Shown in pieces: positions 25,591 through 33,890 of a stretch of 64,000 nt of DNA (within the stretch, counting starts at the first letter, position 1; every line of letters starts with the position of its first letter). Below the pieces are notes generated by a model. The model saw only the letters and a list, made by a program, of their open reading frames with translations. It was not told the origin of the DNA and ran no database searches. The translations under genes were made by a program, and so were the position numbers. This DNA is from DATLLN01 sp963720885 (lineage in GTDB: Bacteria; Actinomycetota; Thermoleophilia; Gaiellales; JAICJC01): contig CAVRGW010000002.1 of NCBI GenBank assembly GCA_963720885.1, positions 1 to 64,000 of the forward strand, in the 5' to 3' direction.

Positions 25591-26808
25591 ATGCCCCAGC
25601 TTCCGATCGGCACGGTCACCTTCCTGTTCACGGACATCGAGGGATCGACCAAACTCGTCTCCCGCCTCCGTGACGGTTACGCGGGCGTCCAGAACGACCA
25701 TCGCTCGCTGCTGCGAACGGCGGTCGCCGGCGCCGGTGGCGAGGAGGTCGACACGCAGGGCGACTCCAGCTTCTTCGCCTTCCGCGGCGCCCGCGAGGCG
25801 ATCTCGGCGGCGGTCGCCGCGCAGCGGGCGCACGCCGGGCACGCCTGGCCGGCGGACGGCGAGGTGCGCGTGCGGATGGGCATCCACACCGGCGAGCCGG
25901 TGCTGGCCGAGGATCGTTACATCGGCCTCGACGTCCACCGCGCCGCGCGGATCTGCGACGCCGGGCACGGCGGGCAGGTGCTGATCTCCTCCACCGCCCT
26001 GGCGCTGACCGGCGGCGATCTCCCGCAGGGAGTCACCGTGCGCGACCTGGGCGAGCACCACCTGCGCGACCTCGACCGGCCGGAGCGTCTGCACCAGCTC
26101 GTGATCGACGGGCTCAACCAGGAGTTCGCCGAGCCGAACACGATCGGTCGCCACGCCGGCGAGTCGCTGCGTGTGGTGCTGGCCGACGACTCGGTGCTGC
26201 TCCGCGAGGGCGTCGCCCGGATCCTGGAGGAGGCCGACTTCGAGGTCGTCGGTCAGGTCGACAACGCCGATGACCTGCTGCGCCGGATCGGCTTCTCGAA
26301 GCCGGACGTCGCGATCGTCGACATCCGCATGCCGCCGACCCACACGGACGAGGGCCTGCAGGCCGCCGCCAAGATCCGCGAGCGGTTCCCCGGCGTCGGC
26401 GTGCTGGTGCTGTCCTCGTACGTCGAGCCCGCCTACGCCGTCGAACTGCTGTCCGAGAGCGCCGAGGGCATCGGCTATCTGCTGAAGGACCGGGTCGCAG
26501 ACGTGGACGAGTTCGCCGACGCCGTTCGGAGGGTCGCGCAGGGCGGCTCCGCCCTCGACCCGGCTGTCGTCCGCCAGCTGGTCGGACGGCCGCGCGGCGA
26601 CGACCCGCTGGATCAGCTGACGCCGCGCGAGCGCGAGGTGCTCTCGCTGATGGCCGAGGGCCGCTCCAACGCCGGCATCGCGCTGCACATGGTGGTGACG
26701 GAGCGGGCGGTCGAGAAGCACGTCACCAGCATCTTCCAGAAGCTGGGGCTGCCCCCGGCGACCGAGGATCATCGCCGGGTGCTGGCGGTACTCGCCTACC
26801 TCAGGTAG
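25591..26808 (+). CDS. class III nucleotide cyclase-like domain fused to a NarL-type response regulator
   Basis: A 405-residue three-domain protein. Residues 5-165 form a class III cyclase domain (GTVTFLFTDIEGSTKLVSR; metal ligands D15 and D58; RAAR at 117-120). The usual adenine-contacting Lys is D54 (EVDTQGDS) and the usual Asn is H116 (LDVHRAAR), so activity is uncertain. Residues 193-312 form a receiver (D199/D200, phosphoacceptor D244, S275/S276, K299). Residues 343-387 form a LuxR helix-turn-helix (LTPREREVLSLMAEG...VEKHVTSIFQKLGL). ATG 25591 lacks a ribosome site and may be leaderless. The 3' end overlaps the convergent gene by eight bases. It could be the output partner of the histidine kinase at 20830. 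Confidence 0.92.
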   Translation: MPQLPIGTVTFLFTDIEGSTKLVSRLRDGYAGVQNDHRSLLRTAVAGAGGEEVDTQGDSSFFAFRGAREAISAAVAAQRAHAGHAWPADGEVRVRMGIHTGEPVLAEDRYIGLDVHRAARICDAGHGGQVLISSTALALTGGDLPQGVTVRDLGEHHLRDLDRPERLHQLVIDGLNQEFAEPNTIGRHAGESLRVVLADDSVLLREGVARILEEADFEVVGQVDNADDLLRRIGFSKPDVAIVDIRMPPTHTDEGLQAAAKIRERFPGVGVLVLSSYVEPAYAVELLSESAEGIGYLLKDRVADVDEFADAVRRVAQGGSALDPAVVRQLVGRPRGDDPLDQLTPREREVLSLMAEGRSNAGIALHMVVTERAVEKHVTSIFQKLGLPPATEDHRRVLAVLAYLR

Positions 26809-27082
26809 CCGGGCGGTGTGCGGAGAACTCGCCGGTGCGGATCCGCTCGACCATGCGGGCGGACTCCTCGCGGATCACCGTGCCGTCCTCGAGCTCGAGC
26901 ACCGGCAGCTTGCGCTGGCCGGACAGCTCCTGGACGTCGGGCCGCTTCGACCACGGCGCCCATTCGTGCTTGACGATCTCGTACGGCACGCCGGCGTCGT
27001 CCAGCGCCTTCTGCACGCGCCAGCACGGATGGCCGCCCACCTTCACGAACAGTGCCGAGCATCGGTGCAGCTTGATCGCCAT
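26801..27082 (-). CDS. glutathione S-transferase N-terminal / glutaredoxin-like domain protein
   Basis: A 93-residue thioredoxin-fold protein containing only the GST N-terminal module. The pattern is CSALFVKVGGHPCWRVQKAL, the cis-Pro segment RKLPVLELEDGT, and the following VIREESARM that binds gamma-Glu in true GSTs. One Cys lies in the HPCW turn. No C-terminal helical domain is present, so it may be a stand-alone redox or small-thiol protein. It is convergent with the cyclase fusion gene, and tRNA-Leu lies just upstream on the same strand. Confidence 0.75.
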   Translation of the reverse strand: MAIKLHRCSALFVKVGGHPCWRVQKALDDAGVPYEIVKHEWAPWSKRPDVQELSGQRKLPVLELEDGTVIREESARMVERIRTGEFSAHRPAT

Positions 27083-27107
27083 CTACGGCTCCTTTCACCG
27101 GTTTCGA

Positions 27108-27189
27108 TGCGGGCGAGAGGACTCGAACCTCCACGGCCTTCGCCACCGGCTCCTAAGGCCGGCGCGTCTACCAATTCCGCCACGCCCGC
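27108..27189 (-). tRNA. tRNA-Leu (anticodon UAG)
   Basis: The minus strand reads GCGGGCG...CGCCCGC-A for the acceptor stem, with a D-loop GAATTGGTAGACGC typical of tRNA-Leu, anticodon loop CTTAGGA, a short variable arm and T-loop GGTTCGAGTCC. No CCA is encoded. Confidence 0.97.
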
Positions 27190-27302
27190 GTGAACTGACC
27201 AGAGTAGTCGAGAAAAGTGCGTCCACCCATCAAGCGCGGGGCCTTTCACGCCGATGACCTCCTCTGGAACCGTCCCTTCCCCTTCTCTCCGTCCCGCGAG
27301 GC

Positions 27303-29285
27303 TTGACCGACCCGTCACCGCACCCCGCCGTAACGCTGCACGCCGACCGGCCGCTCTCCGACGCATCCACCGATTCGCTCGGGCACTCGTCGTTCGCGCG
27401 GCACCTGTCGCGCTGCATCGCCGAACACGCGCCCGCTGACGGCATCGTATTCGGCGTCTACGGCGCGCCCGGATCAGGGCGCTCGACGGTGCTGAGCTTC
27501 GTCCGCCAGGCGCTGCGCGACGATCCGGCGCTGGCCGGGTTCACGGTCGTCGACTGGAATCCGTGGCTGCTGGGCGCCGACGGGGACACGGCGGCGTTGC
27601 GGGCCGAGGTTGCCGCCGCGCTGGGCGGCGACGCCAAGGTCGTGGTCACCGTCGACGACGTCCACCGGCTGGACGAGCGCGAGACGCGCGAGCTGCTGCG
27701 GATGGTGGCTGGATACGCCGGCACGCCGAACCTGGTGTTCGTGCTGACGCTGGAGCACGGGATGCCCGGCTCCGACCTTCTCGGCAAGGTCGTGCAGGTG
27801 CCGATGGAGCTGCCTCTGCCCGACCGCGCGTCCCTGCAGCAGATGTTCGTCGACCTGCTCTCACCGGTGCTGACGGCCGAGCGCGATGCCCACCTGCTGG
27901 ACGAGGCGTACTGGGGCGAGGTGTGCGTGAACGGCCTCGACCACTTCCTGGCGACGCCGCGCGACGCCATCCGGCTGGCCAACGCCGTGACCGCGACGCT
28001 GCCCGCCGTCCACGGCGAGGTGAACCCGGTCGACTTCGTCGCTCTGGAAACGCTGCGGCTGTTCTCGCCGATCGCCTACGAGAGTATCCGGCAGCGCCGG
28101 GACGCGTTCCTGCTGCCGCCCGAGGCGCGGCGGGCCGAGACCGGCATGCTGAAGATCACCCAGGAGTTCCACGAGCGCTGGCGCGAGCGGATCGACCCGG
28201 ACGACCGCGAGGCGGTCGACTTCCTGGTCATGCGGCTGTTCCCGCGCGTGACCGACGTGCTGGGAATGCGCCAGATCGGCGCGGACGCCGAGGAGCAGTG
28301 GCGGGGCAACCTTCGGGTGTGCGCGGCCGAGCTGTTCCCGGTCTATTTCCAGCTCTCGATCCCTGCCGGCGCGATCTCCAACGCCGACCTGCAGTCGCGG
28401 CTCGAGCACCTGGACGACCCGGCGCAGTTCGCCGCCATCCTGCTCGAGCTGGCCCGCGACTCGCGGCCCGACGCGCCCGCTCGGCTGCGAGCCTTCCTGG
28501 AGCGGCTGGAGACCCACATCGGCGACAACGCCAGCGGCGAGGAGGTCGAGTCGGCGCTGCGCGCGATCTTCCAGGCGGCCGACGACCTGCTGCGCCGCGA
28601 GGACCAGGCGGGGAGCGAGGGCTCGATGGACGCCCAGACCCAGATCCGCCGGATCGTCCGGCGGTTCGTGCTGCAGATCGAGCCGGGCGAGCGGGTCGAT
28701 CTGCTGGAGTCCACCTTCGCGGCCGGCGCCTCGCTGGCGACCATCGTGGACACCGTCGTCATGCTCGGCCAGGAGCACGGCAAGTACGGCGGCGAGTGGC
28801 GCGAGGGCTCGGCCACCGTCGTCACGCTGTCGCAGCTCGCGCAGCTGGAGAACCTGGGCCTCGCATTCGTCCGCGACGCGGCGGCCGAGGACCGGCTCCT
28901 CCGCGTGCCCCGCATGCCCGACGTGCTGCAGTGCTGGTCGACCTGGAACCGCGGCGAGTGCCGCACCTGGGTCGCCCGGACGATCGAGACCGACGACGGG
29001 CTGCTCGGTTTCCTTGAGCCGTTCATGCGCGAGGCCGGGTCTCCCAGCGCCAGCGCACGCGGTCCGCGCGTCGCCAACCGGCTCGACCAGCGCCGGCTGC
29101 GCCCGTTCCTCGAGCCCGGCTCGATCGTCGATCGGGTCAAGGTGCTGTCGCAGCGCAGCGACGTCGACGATCAGTTCAAGGCGCTGATGGAGCGCTACGT
29201 GCTCGACCACGAGCTGCTGCAGCAGGCGACCAGCGCCGAGTACTCCGAGGGCGACTCGGGGGCCGGCGACCTGCACGCCGCCTGA
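27303..29285 (+). CDS. KAP-family P-loop NTPase with Arg in place of Walker A Lys
   Basis: A 660-residue soluble protein. The N-terminal region fits KAP NTPases, a STAND-like group found in phage-exclusion and signalling contexts: GVYGAPGSGRSTVLSFV (residues 51-67), VVDWNPWLLG, and Walker B VVVTVDDVHRLDERETRELL (about 113-132, D118-D119), followed by PNLVFVLTLE. The Walker A loop is GxxGSGRST: R60 replaces the catalytic Lys. The remaining 450 residues are helical with no named domain and no membrane insertion. A TTG start at 27303 is the only candidate near the conserved N-terminus. It stands alone between tRNA-Leu and tRNA-His; no integrase is nearby. The partner or trigger is unknown. Confidence 0.8.
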   Translation: MTDPSPHPAVTLHADRPLSDASTDSLGHSSFARHLSRCIAEHAPADGIVFGVYGAPGSGRSTVLSFVRQALRDDPALAGFTVVDWNPWLLGADGDTAALRAEVAAALGGDAKVVVTVDDVHRLDERETRELLRMVAGYAGTPNLVFVLTLEHGMPGSDLLGKVVQVPMELPLPDRASLQQMFVDLLSPVLTAERDAHLLDEAYWGEVCVNGLDHFLATPRDAIRLANAVTATLPAVHGEVNPVDFVALETLRLFSPIAYESIRQRRDAFLLPPEARRAETGMLKITQEFHERWRERIDPDDREAVDFLVMRLFPRVTDVLGMRQIGADAEEQWRGNLRVCAAELFPVYFQLSIPAGAISNADLQSRLEHLDDPAQFAAILLELARDSRPDAPARLRAFLERLETHIGDNASGEEVESALRAIFQAADDLLRREDQAGSEGSMDAQTQIRRIVRRFVLQIEPGERVDLLESTFAAGASLATIVDTVVMLGQEHGKYGGEWREGSATVVTLSQLAQLENLGLAFVRDAAAEDRLLRVPRMPDVLQCWSTWNRGECRTWVARTIETDDGLLGFLEPFMREAGSPSASARGPRVANRLDQRRLRPFLEPGSIVDRVKVLSQRSDVDDQFKALMERYVLDHELLQQATSAEYSEGDSGAGDLHAA

Positions 29286-29337
29286 CGCCCCGCGGCAGGG
29301 AGCGGCCAGGGCGGCTGGTATCGTGTGACCCGGCGCG

Positions 29338-29411
29338 GTGGCCGTAGCTCAGCTGGTGGTAGCCCCGGGTTGTGGTCCCGGAGGTCGTGGGTTCGAGTCC
29401 CACCGGTCACC
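29338..29411 (+). tRNA. tRNA-His (anticodon GUG)
   Basis: Acceptor GTGGCCG pairs with CGGTCAC (one G-T), followed by discriminator C. The anticodon loop TTGTGGT gives GUG, and the T-arm is GTGGGTTCGAGTCCCAC. A G at 29337 supplies the G-1 base expected for tRNA-His. No CCA is encoded. Confidence 0.97.
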
Positions 29412-29608
29412 CCTCTCTGCATACGTTGCCCCGGACGGCACGATTACATGTTCCCGCCCGGATTCTCAAGGCTTCTTCACAGTTTCCTGAGACATCGGCT
29501 CAAGAATGAGAGCCGTCCGACCGATCAGGAACGCTGGTTTCCGGTGGCACGCGGCGCCCAGGCCGCACTCGATCTCACCGCCGCCCATTGAGAACAGGGG
29601 AGGTTCCC

Positions 29609-30733
29609 ATGGGGAACGCACGTGCTCGTATCGTCATGGCCTTGCTGGTCGCGGCCCTCGCCGCGGTCATTTTCGGCACCACCGCGACGCCCGCCTTCGC
29701 GAATCACCGGATTGTCAAGTTCGGGGTGAAGAGCTTCGGCGCGACGGGGAACGGCCATACGAACGACACGGGTGCTTTCCAGCGGGCCGTCGAGGCGGCC
29801 CACCGGTCGCGTTACTTCGGCGTCGTCTGGGTACCCCGCGGCACCTACGCGATCGCCGGCGTCTACGTCGGCTCGGACGTCCACGTCTGGGTCGAGCCGG
29901 GCACGCGGATCGTGCTCGCCGGCGGCGCGACGAAGAACACGCCCGCCTTCTACTTCGCCAAGCAGGGCGTCTACTCGCGCACGTCGTCGGCGACCGGGTG
30001 GACGGTCAGCTCGTCGGTGGTCGGCTATCACGGCCGGTTCACGATCGACCTCAGCAACGCCCCGACCACACGCAACCACGCCTTCAAGTTCATCAACGCG
30101 AAGCGGTTCCGCGTCGCCAACGTGAACATCGTGATGAACAACGCCAACAACATGGGCGGTTCGCCGTCCAGCTACGTCGCGGCGATGACCTTCCAGTCGA
30201 GCATGGCCTCGCGCGCCGGCGGCCCGTACTACCACCCGTTGTACGGCAAGATCGAGAACATCACCGTGTCGCACTCGCCGTACGGGTTCGGCGCTGCACA
30301 GATCACGAGCGGCTCGCGGCTGGTGTTCCACAACATCGTCTCCTGGGGCGGTATCGGGCTGCGATTCGAGACCGACACGCCGAACCCGAGCCGCGTCAAC
30401 ATCGTCCATGGCAAGGGCATCAGCTGCTTCAACGGCCACGCGGCCGTCAGCTTCTCGCCCCACACGCAGACGAACTACGACGTCCACATGACCGGCGTCC
30501 ATGCGACCTCCTGCGAGAGCGGCGTGCGCGTGGCCGGCGGTAGCGGGCACTTCTACCGCTCGTCGGTGAAGGGCCTGTACGTCCGGGGCGGCGGCGTGGC
30601 GCAGGTCAACAACCCGCGCGTGTCCAACCCGGCGATCGGCGCCTGGCTGACGGGCCGCTCGAAGTCGTGCGTGTCCAAGGGCGCAGATATCCGCTACACG
30701 GTGTCTTTCTCGTACCTACGCTGCGGGATCTGA
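29609..30733 (+). CDS. secreted right-handed beta-helix (pectate-lyase/GH28-like) protein
   Basis: A 374-residue protein with a signal peptide (about residues 1-35, ending ATPAFA). It opens with the polysaccharide-lyase-type start VKSFGATGNGHTNDTGAFQRAVEAAH followed by VWVPRGTYAIAGVYVGSDVHVWVEPGT, the usual first rungs of GH28 and phage tailspike helices, then repeated turns (FKFINAKRFRVANVNIVMNN and similar). Catalytic Asp pairs of true polygalacturonases are not evident. An AGGGGAGG site six bases upstream sets ATG 29609. It probably binds or cuts an extracellular polysaccharide; a structural surface role is also possible. Confidence 0.8.
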   Translation: MGNARARIVMALLVAALAAVIFGTTATPAFANHRIVKFGVKSFGATGNGHTNDTGAFQRAVEAAHRSRYFGVVWVPRGTYAIAGVYVGSDVHVWVEPGTRIVLAGGATKNTPAFYFAKQGVYSRTSSATGWTVSSSVVGYHGRFTIDLSNAPTTRNHAFKFINAKRFRVANVNIVMNNANNMGGSPSSYVAAMTFQSSMASRAGGPYYHPLYGKIENITVSHSPYGFGAAQITSGSRLVFHNIVSWGGIGLRFETDTPNPSRVNIVHGKGISCFNGHAAVSFSPHTQTNYDVHMTGVHATSCESGVRVAGGSGHFYRSSVKGLYVRGGGVAQVNNPRVSNPAIGAWLTGRSKSCVSKGADIRYTVSFSYLRCGI

Positions 30734-30789
30734 TCCCAGCTCGCGCATAGAACGGCAGAGGCCGTGCGGCGGACGGTTAGGGTTGTCCG

Positions 30790-31728
30790 GTGGACTCGGG
30801 CAACCCTGGTGATGACCCGTCCCCGCCCGCGACCGGCCGCCGGGCGCGCGTGGAGGCCCGCCTCGACGCCGCGCGGGCCCTGCGCGAGCGGATCGAGGCG
30901 ACGGTCGTCGAGCGGCGCCGCGGCCGCGGGCCGGTCGACGCGCTGGCCGAGATCGTCGACCGTGATCTCGAGGTCGGCGGAGGCATCATGGCGGGGGCGC
31001 TCGCCTACCGGTTGTTCGTCTGGCTGCTGCCCCTCGCGCTGGTCGTCGTCGGTGGGCTCGGGGTGGTCTCGGAAGCCGCATCCAGCTCGCCCTCCGATGC
31101 CGCGTCGTCGTTCGGCGTCTCCGGCCTGGTGTCGTCATCCGTTGCGAATGCCGCTCGCAGCGGCGCCCGTGTCTATGCACTGCTGATCGGCGTGCCGCTG
31201 CTGATGATCGCGACGCGCAGCGTCCTGCGCACGCTGATCGTGACCCATCGCCTCGCATGGACCGACCTGCGATCGCGGACGCGCAAGCCGACATGCGGCG
31301 CGAGCGCCCGGCTGCTGGTGGCGCTGGTGGCGTACTTCGTCGTCGCAGGAGTCGCCCATCGGGTCGACCCGCTGCTCGGCCCGACCGCGGTCCTGCTGAC
31401 GATCGTCCTGATGGTGCCTTATGCCGCGCTGTGGCTGGCCGTCTCCGTCGAACTTCCCCGGCGCGACGCGCCGTGGCAGGCGCTGGTACCGGGCGCGGCG
31501 TTGTTCGCCGTAGGCATCGAGGTGCTGCATCTCGTCACCGAGTTCTACATCGCGCCGCACACGGCGAACCTGGAGGGCACGTACGGCTCGCTGGGCGTCG
31601 CCGCGGCGCTGCTCCTCAGCCTGTTTCTGATCAGCCGGCTCGCGGTCAGCGCGGCGATCGTGAACGCCACGCTCTGGGATCGGCGGACGCGCTCTGTTGC
31701 CCGGCGCAGCAGGCGTCCGCCGGGGTGA
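30790..31728 (+). CDS. YihY/BrkB-family membrane protein
   Basis: A 312-residue membrane protein with a basic, amphipathic N-terminus (residues 20-55) and six hydrophobic segments. The family-type entry is EVGGGIMAGALAYRLFVWLLPLALVVVGGLG. The segment WQALVPGAALFAVGIEVLHLVTEFYIAPHTANLEGTYGSLG near 225-265 corresponds to the conserved YihY block. Members were once called RNase BN, which is not supported biochemically; the function is unknown. GTG start at 30790. Confidence 0.85.
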   Translation: MDSGNPGDDPSPPATGRRARVEARLDAARALRERIEATVVERRRGRGPVDALAEIVDRDLEVGGGIMAGALAYRLFVWLLPLALVVVGGLGVVSEAASSSPSDAASSFGVSGLVSSSVANAARSGARVYALLIGVPLLMIATRSVLRTLIVTHRLAWTDLRSRTRKPTCGASARLLVALVAYFVVAGVAHRVDPLLGPTAVLLTIVLMVPYAALWLAVSVELPRRDAPWQALVPGAALFAVGIEVLHLVTEFYIAPHTANLEGTYGSLGVAAALLLSLFLISRLAVSAAIVNATLWDRRTRSVARRSRRPPG

Positions 31729-31754
31729 GCCCGGCCGCTATGGTCCGTGGCCGC

Positions 31755-31827
31755 GCGCCCGTAGCTCAGGGGATAGAGCACCAGACTTCGAATCTGGGTG
31801 TCGGAGGTTCGAATCCTCCCGGGCGCA
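31755..31827 (+). tRNA. tRNA-Arg (anticodon UCG)
   Basis: Acceptor GCGCCCG/CGGGCGC plus discriminator A, D-arm GTAGCTCAGGGGATAGAGC, anticodon arm CCAGA-CTTCGAA-TCTGG (UCG), T-arm GGAGGTTCGAATCCTCC. No CCA is encoded. A small hairpin (CTCCCAGA/TCTGGGAG) follows at 31832-31853. Confidence 0.97.
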
Positions 31828-32065
31828 TCGCTCCCAGAGCCAAATCTGGGAGGCGCCGGCGTCCAGGTACGCAAGGAACTCCTCGCGTAGATGCCCGGGC
31901 GCGTGGCCGCCGCGGCTAGCGTTGAACACGGACATAGTCCGTCCTCATGAGGATCGTGGAGGATCGGCGGAGTCCTGCCGGCGCACTGCCCCAATCCCGT
32001 TCCGAGCCGCGTACCCCGCCACCAGGGCGGGTTAGCCGGACAGGCCGATGGAGTGTCCGTTGCAG

Positions 32066-32803
32066 TCACAGCGTGTCGAGCAGGAGGCCCGCGATGCGCT
32101 CGCCGGCGATTGCATACGGGGAGACGACTTCGTCGGCCCCAGCACGGTGCAGCTTCGCGGCAGCGACTTCGTTCGATGCGCGGGCGACGATGTGAAGGTC
32201 GGAGCGCACGCCTCTTGCGGTGAGCACGATGTAGACGTTGGTCGCATCGTCGTCGACGCAGGCCACGAGCCCCGCGGCGCGGTCGATGCCGGCACGCCGG
32301 AGCGCTTCGTCGTCCGAACCGTCCGCTTCGAGGTGGGGGACGCCATCCTCCCGGGCGCGATCGATCGCCTCCTCGCTCGAGTCCAGGACGACGAGCCGGA
32401 CGCCAGCATCAGTGAGCTCACGTGCTACGCGGCTGCCGACGCGGCCGTAGCCGCAGATGATGCGGTGATCTTCGAGATGTGCGATGCGTGTGTCCATCCG
32501 CCTCTGCGTCCAGACGCCCGACGCGACGCCTCCGACAACGAGCTCGACGAGCAGTCCGACGATGTATAGGAAGAGTGCCACTCCGCCGACCAGCATGGCG
32601 ATCGTCAGCAGCTTGGCTGCTCCGGACTCCGGCTCGCTGAACGCCCCGGCGGTCGTCAGCGTATTGACCGTTCGGTAGAGAGCGCCGAGCGGCGGATCGC
32701 CGGTCAGCATGAAGCCCACCGTGCCGAGGACGGTCAACACGGCGAGCCCCGCCGCCCCGGCGACGAGCTGGCGGGTCGACACCGATCGATCTGTGTGCCT
32801 CAT
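32066..32803 (-). CDS. two-helix potassium-channel-like protein with RCK/TrkA-N domain
   Basis: A 245-residue protein: two membrane helices (about residues 12-33 and 64-92) around a pore-like loop, then a Rossmann NAD-binding domain (HRIICGYGRVGSRVAREL, GxGxxG at 118-123; VLDSSEEAIDRAREDG; LVACVDDDATNVYIVLTAR). The pore segment reads TLTTAGAFSEPES where K+ channels have T(V/T)GYGD, so the filter is degenerate. The usual TrkA-C domain is missing. The ATG overlaps the stop of an upstream small gene (ATGA). Confidence 0.82.
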   Translation of the reverse strand: MRHTDRSVSTRQLVAGAAGLAVLTVLGTVGFMLTGDPPLGALYRTVNTLTTAGAFSEPESGAAKLLTIAMLVGGVALFLYIVGLLVELVVGGVASGVWTQRRMDTRIAHLEDHRIICGYGRVGSRVARELTDAGVRLVVLDSSEEAIDRAREDGVPHLEADGSDDEALRRAGIDRAAGLVACVDDDATNVYIVLTARGVRSDLHIVARASNEVAAAKLHRAGADEVVSPYAIAGERIAGLLLDTL

Positions 32804-33044
32804 GTACGGCGCCGTCGCCGGCTGAAACGTGGCTGGGTGTCCCGCCGTTCCTTTTGCAGATTCGGGATCCTCAGGAACTGGTTGCGGGTCTCGCGGAAGC
32901 GGGAGTACATCTCGAGGTCGCTGTGCATCAGCGCCAGCCGGTCTGCGTATTCCGACTGATGCTTTGCCTCAGATTCAAGAGCCGGTTAAGCCGCACGTCT
33001 GCGGCACCCGGGTCACCTCCGCGCGATAGGGGAGCGTCGGCCAT
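32800..33044 (-). pseudogene. small charged coiled-coil protein, one base missing near 32985
   Basis: A minus-strand frame from ATG 33044 (MADAPLSRGGDPGAADVRLN) is coherent to RLL. The frame that continues ESEAKHQSEYADRLALMHSD ... FRETRNQFLRIPNLQKERRD ends at 32800 in a TGA that overlaps the start of the channel gene. One extra base in CTCTTG (about 32982-32988) would join them into an 82-residue helical, charged protein ending in SRRRRRT. The ATGA coupling to the channel gene supports a real gene. No family is recognised; the start could also lie further upstream (to 33128). Confidence 0.4.
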
Positions 33045-33129
33045 GATGGTCTCAACGATCCGCTTCCCCTCCTGGCTAAGTGCGATGAACGACGGGCCGC
33101 GGCACAAACGGGATGCATGGGTCTGCACG

Positions 33130-33505
33130 AAGTCAGAAGTCTACGAGCACTGTACACCCGGCCAGGCGATCGGTACCGCTCGCCGTCCGGCGTCGTACCG
33201 GGGATTTCGCCAATCCATCCGGGTATCCGAGCGGCGCCGAGGCTATGCGTGGAAGGCCGCATCTGCGCCGCCGTCCGAAGGCGGTGACCGGGCCTGGATG
33301 GGGTATGCAGACCCGGCCACTCGCCCTCCCCAGAGAAGTCGAGACCGTGTACTCGACCCCGGGAGCGCCCATGCAACGTCCCGTTGGTGAGATGGGTAGA
33401 GGGCGAATGCCGAGTGCACGGCACGTGCCCTTCTCCGGTCCGTCGCAGAACTGCTCCCGACCGTCGTTCGGGCGGCGGGTCCGATCGGTTCGGGTGCCGG
33501 TGCGG
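33130..33505. other. intergenic region without recognisable gene
   Basis: About 375 bases between the broken small gene and the 3' end of crcB. Open frames exist on both strands but have the Arg/Pro/Gly-rich composition of shadow frames and no family similarity. GC is lower than in neighbouring genes. I see no tRNA, repeat or mobile element remnant that I can name. Confidence 0.4.
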
Positions 33506-33506
33506 C

Positions 33507-33878
33507 CTATGCCAGCGCCATGGTGCGGCCCACCGCGACGCCCGCCCACAGCGCGAACACGCCAAGCGTGACGCTGCCCAACGGGAGCATCAGCCCATGC
33601 GCGAACTTGTCGGTTGAGAACGCGTGGTACATCTGGCTCATCAGCGTCGAGAACGTCGTGAACGCGCCGAGGAAGCCGACGCCGAGCACGACCCGGATGC
33701 CGCCCGGCGGATGCACGCCGATCAGCAGGCCCAGGAGCAGTGAGCCGGCCACGTTGATCGCGAACGTGACGTACACCTGGTGGTGCGGCTCCATGTGGTC
33801 GCCGGCGTAGAAATCCAGCAGATACCGAGCCAGCGCACCGGCAGCGCCGGCAACCGCGACCGCAAGTCCTATGGGCAT
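33507..33878 (-). CDS. crcB: Fluoride channel CrcB/Fluc
   Basis: A 123-residue, four-helix protein that exports fluoride. Family blocks are AGAAGALARYLLDF, VTFAINVAGSLLLGLLIG (the conserved Asn in helix 2), and VGFLGAFTTFSTLMSQMY (the TTFST fluoride-track segment). It contains one complete Fluc domain; the functional unit would be an antiparallel dimer, and no second crcB copy lies adjacent. An AGGAGG site six bases before ATG 33878 is strong, and a fluoride riboswitch lies directly upstream. Confidence 0.95.
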   Translation of the reverse strand: MPIGLAVAVAGAAGALARYLLDFYAGDHMEPHHQVYVTFAINVAGSLLLGLLIGVHPPGGIRVVLGVGFLGAFTTFSTLMSQMYHAFSTDKFAHGLMLPLGSVTLGVFALWAGVAVGRTMALA

Positions 33879-33890
33879 GTGACCTCCTAC

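Noticed and set aside
27108..29411. tRNA-flanked interval as a genomic island
   Set aside because: No integrase, no direct repeat of a tRNA 3' end and no change in GC were seen, so island status is only a hypothesis for the KAP gene.
31738..31935. Minus-strand frame across tRNA-Arg, with a protein-like start (MSVFNASRGGHAPGHLREEF)
   Set aside because: Half of it is the antisense of the tRNA gene and no ribosome site is visible. The first 35 codons look plausible but cannot be supported alone.
33130..33549. 138-codon minus-strand and 152-codon plus-strand frames
   Set aside because: Both are rich in Arg/Pro/Gly, overlap each other, lack ribosome sites and show no recognisable motif. One also overlaps crcB.
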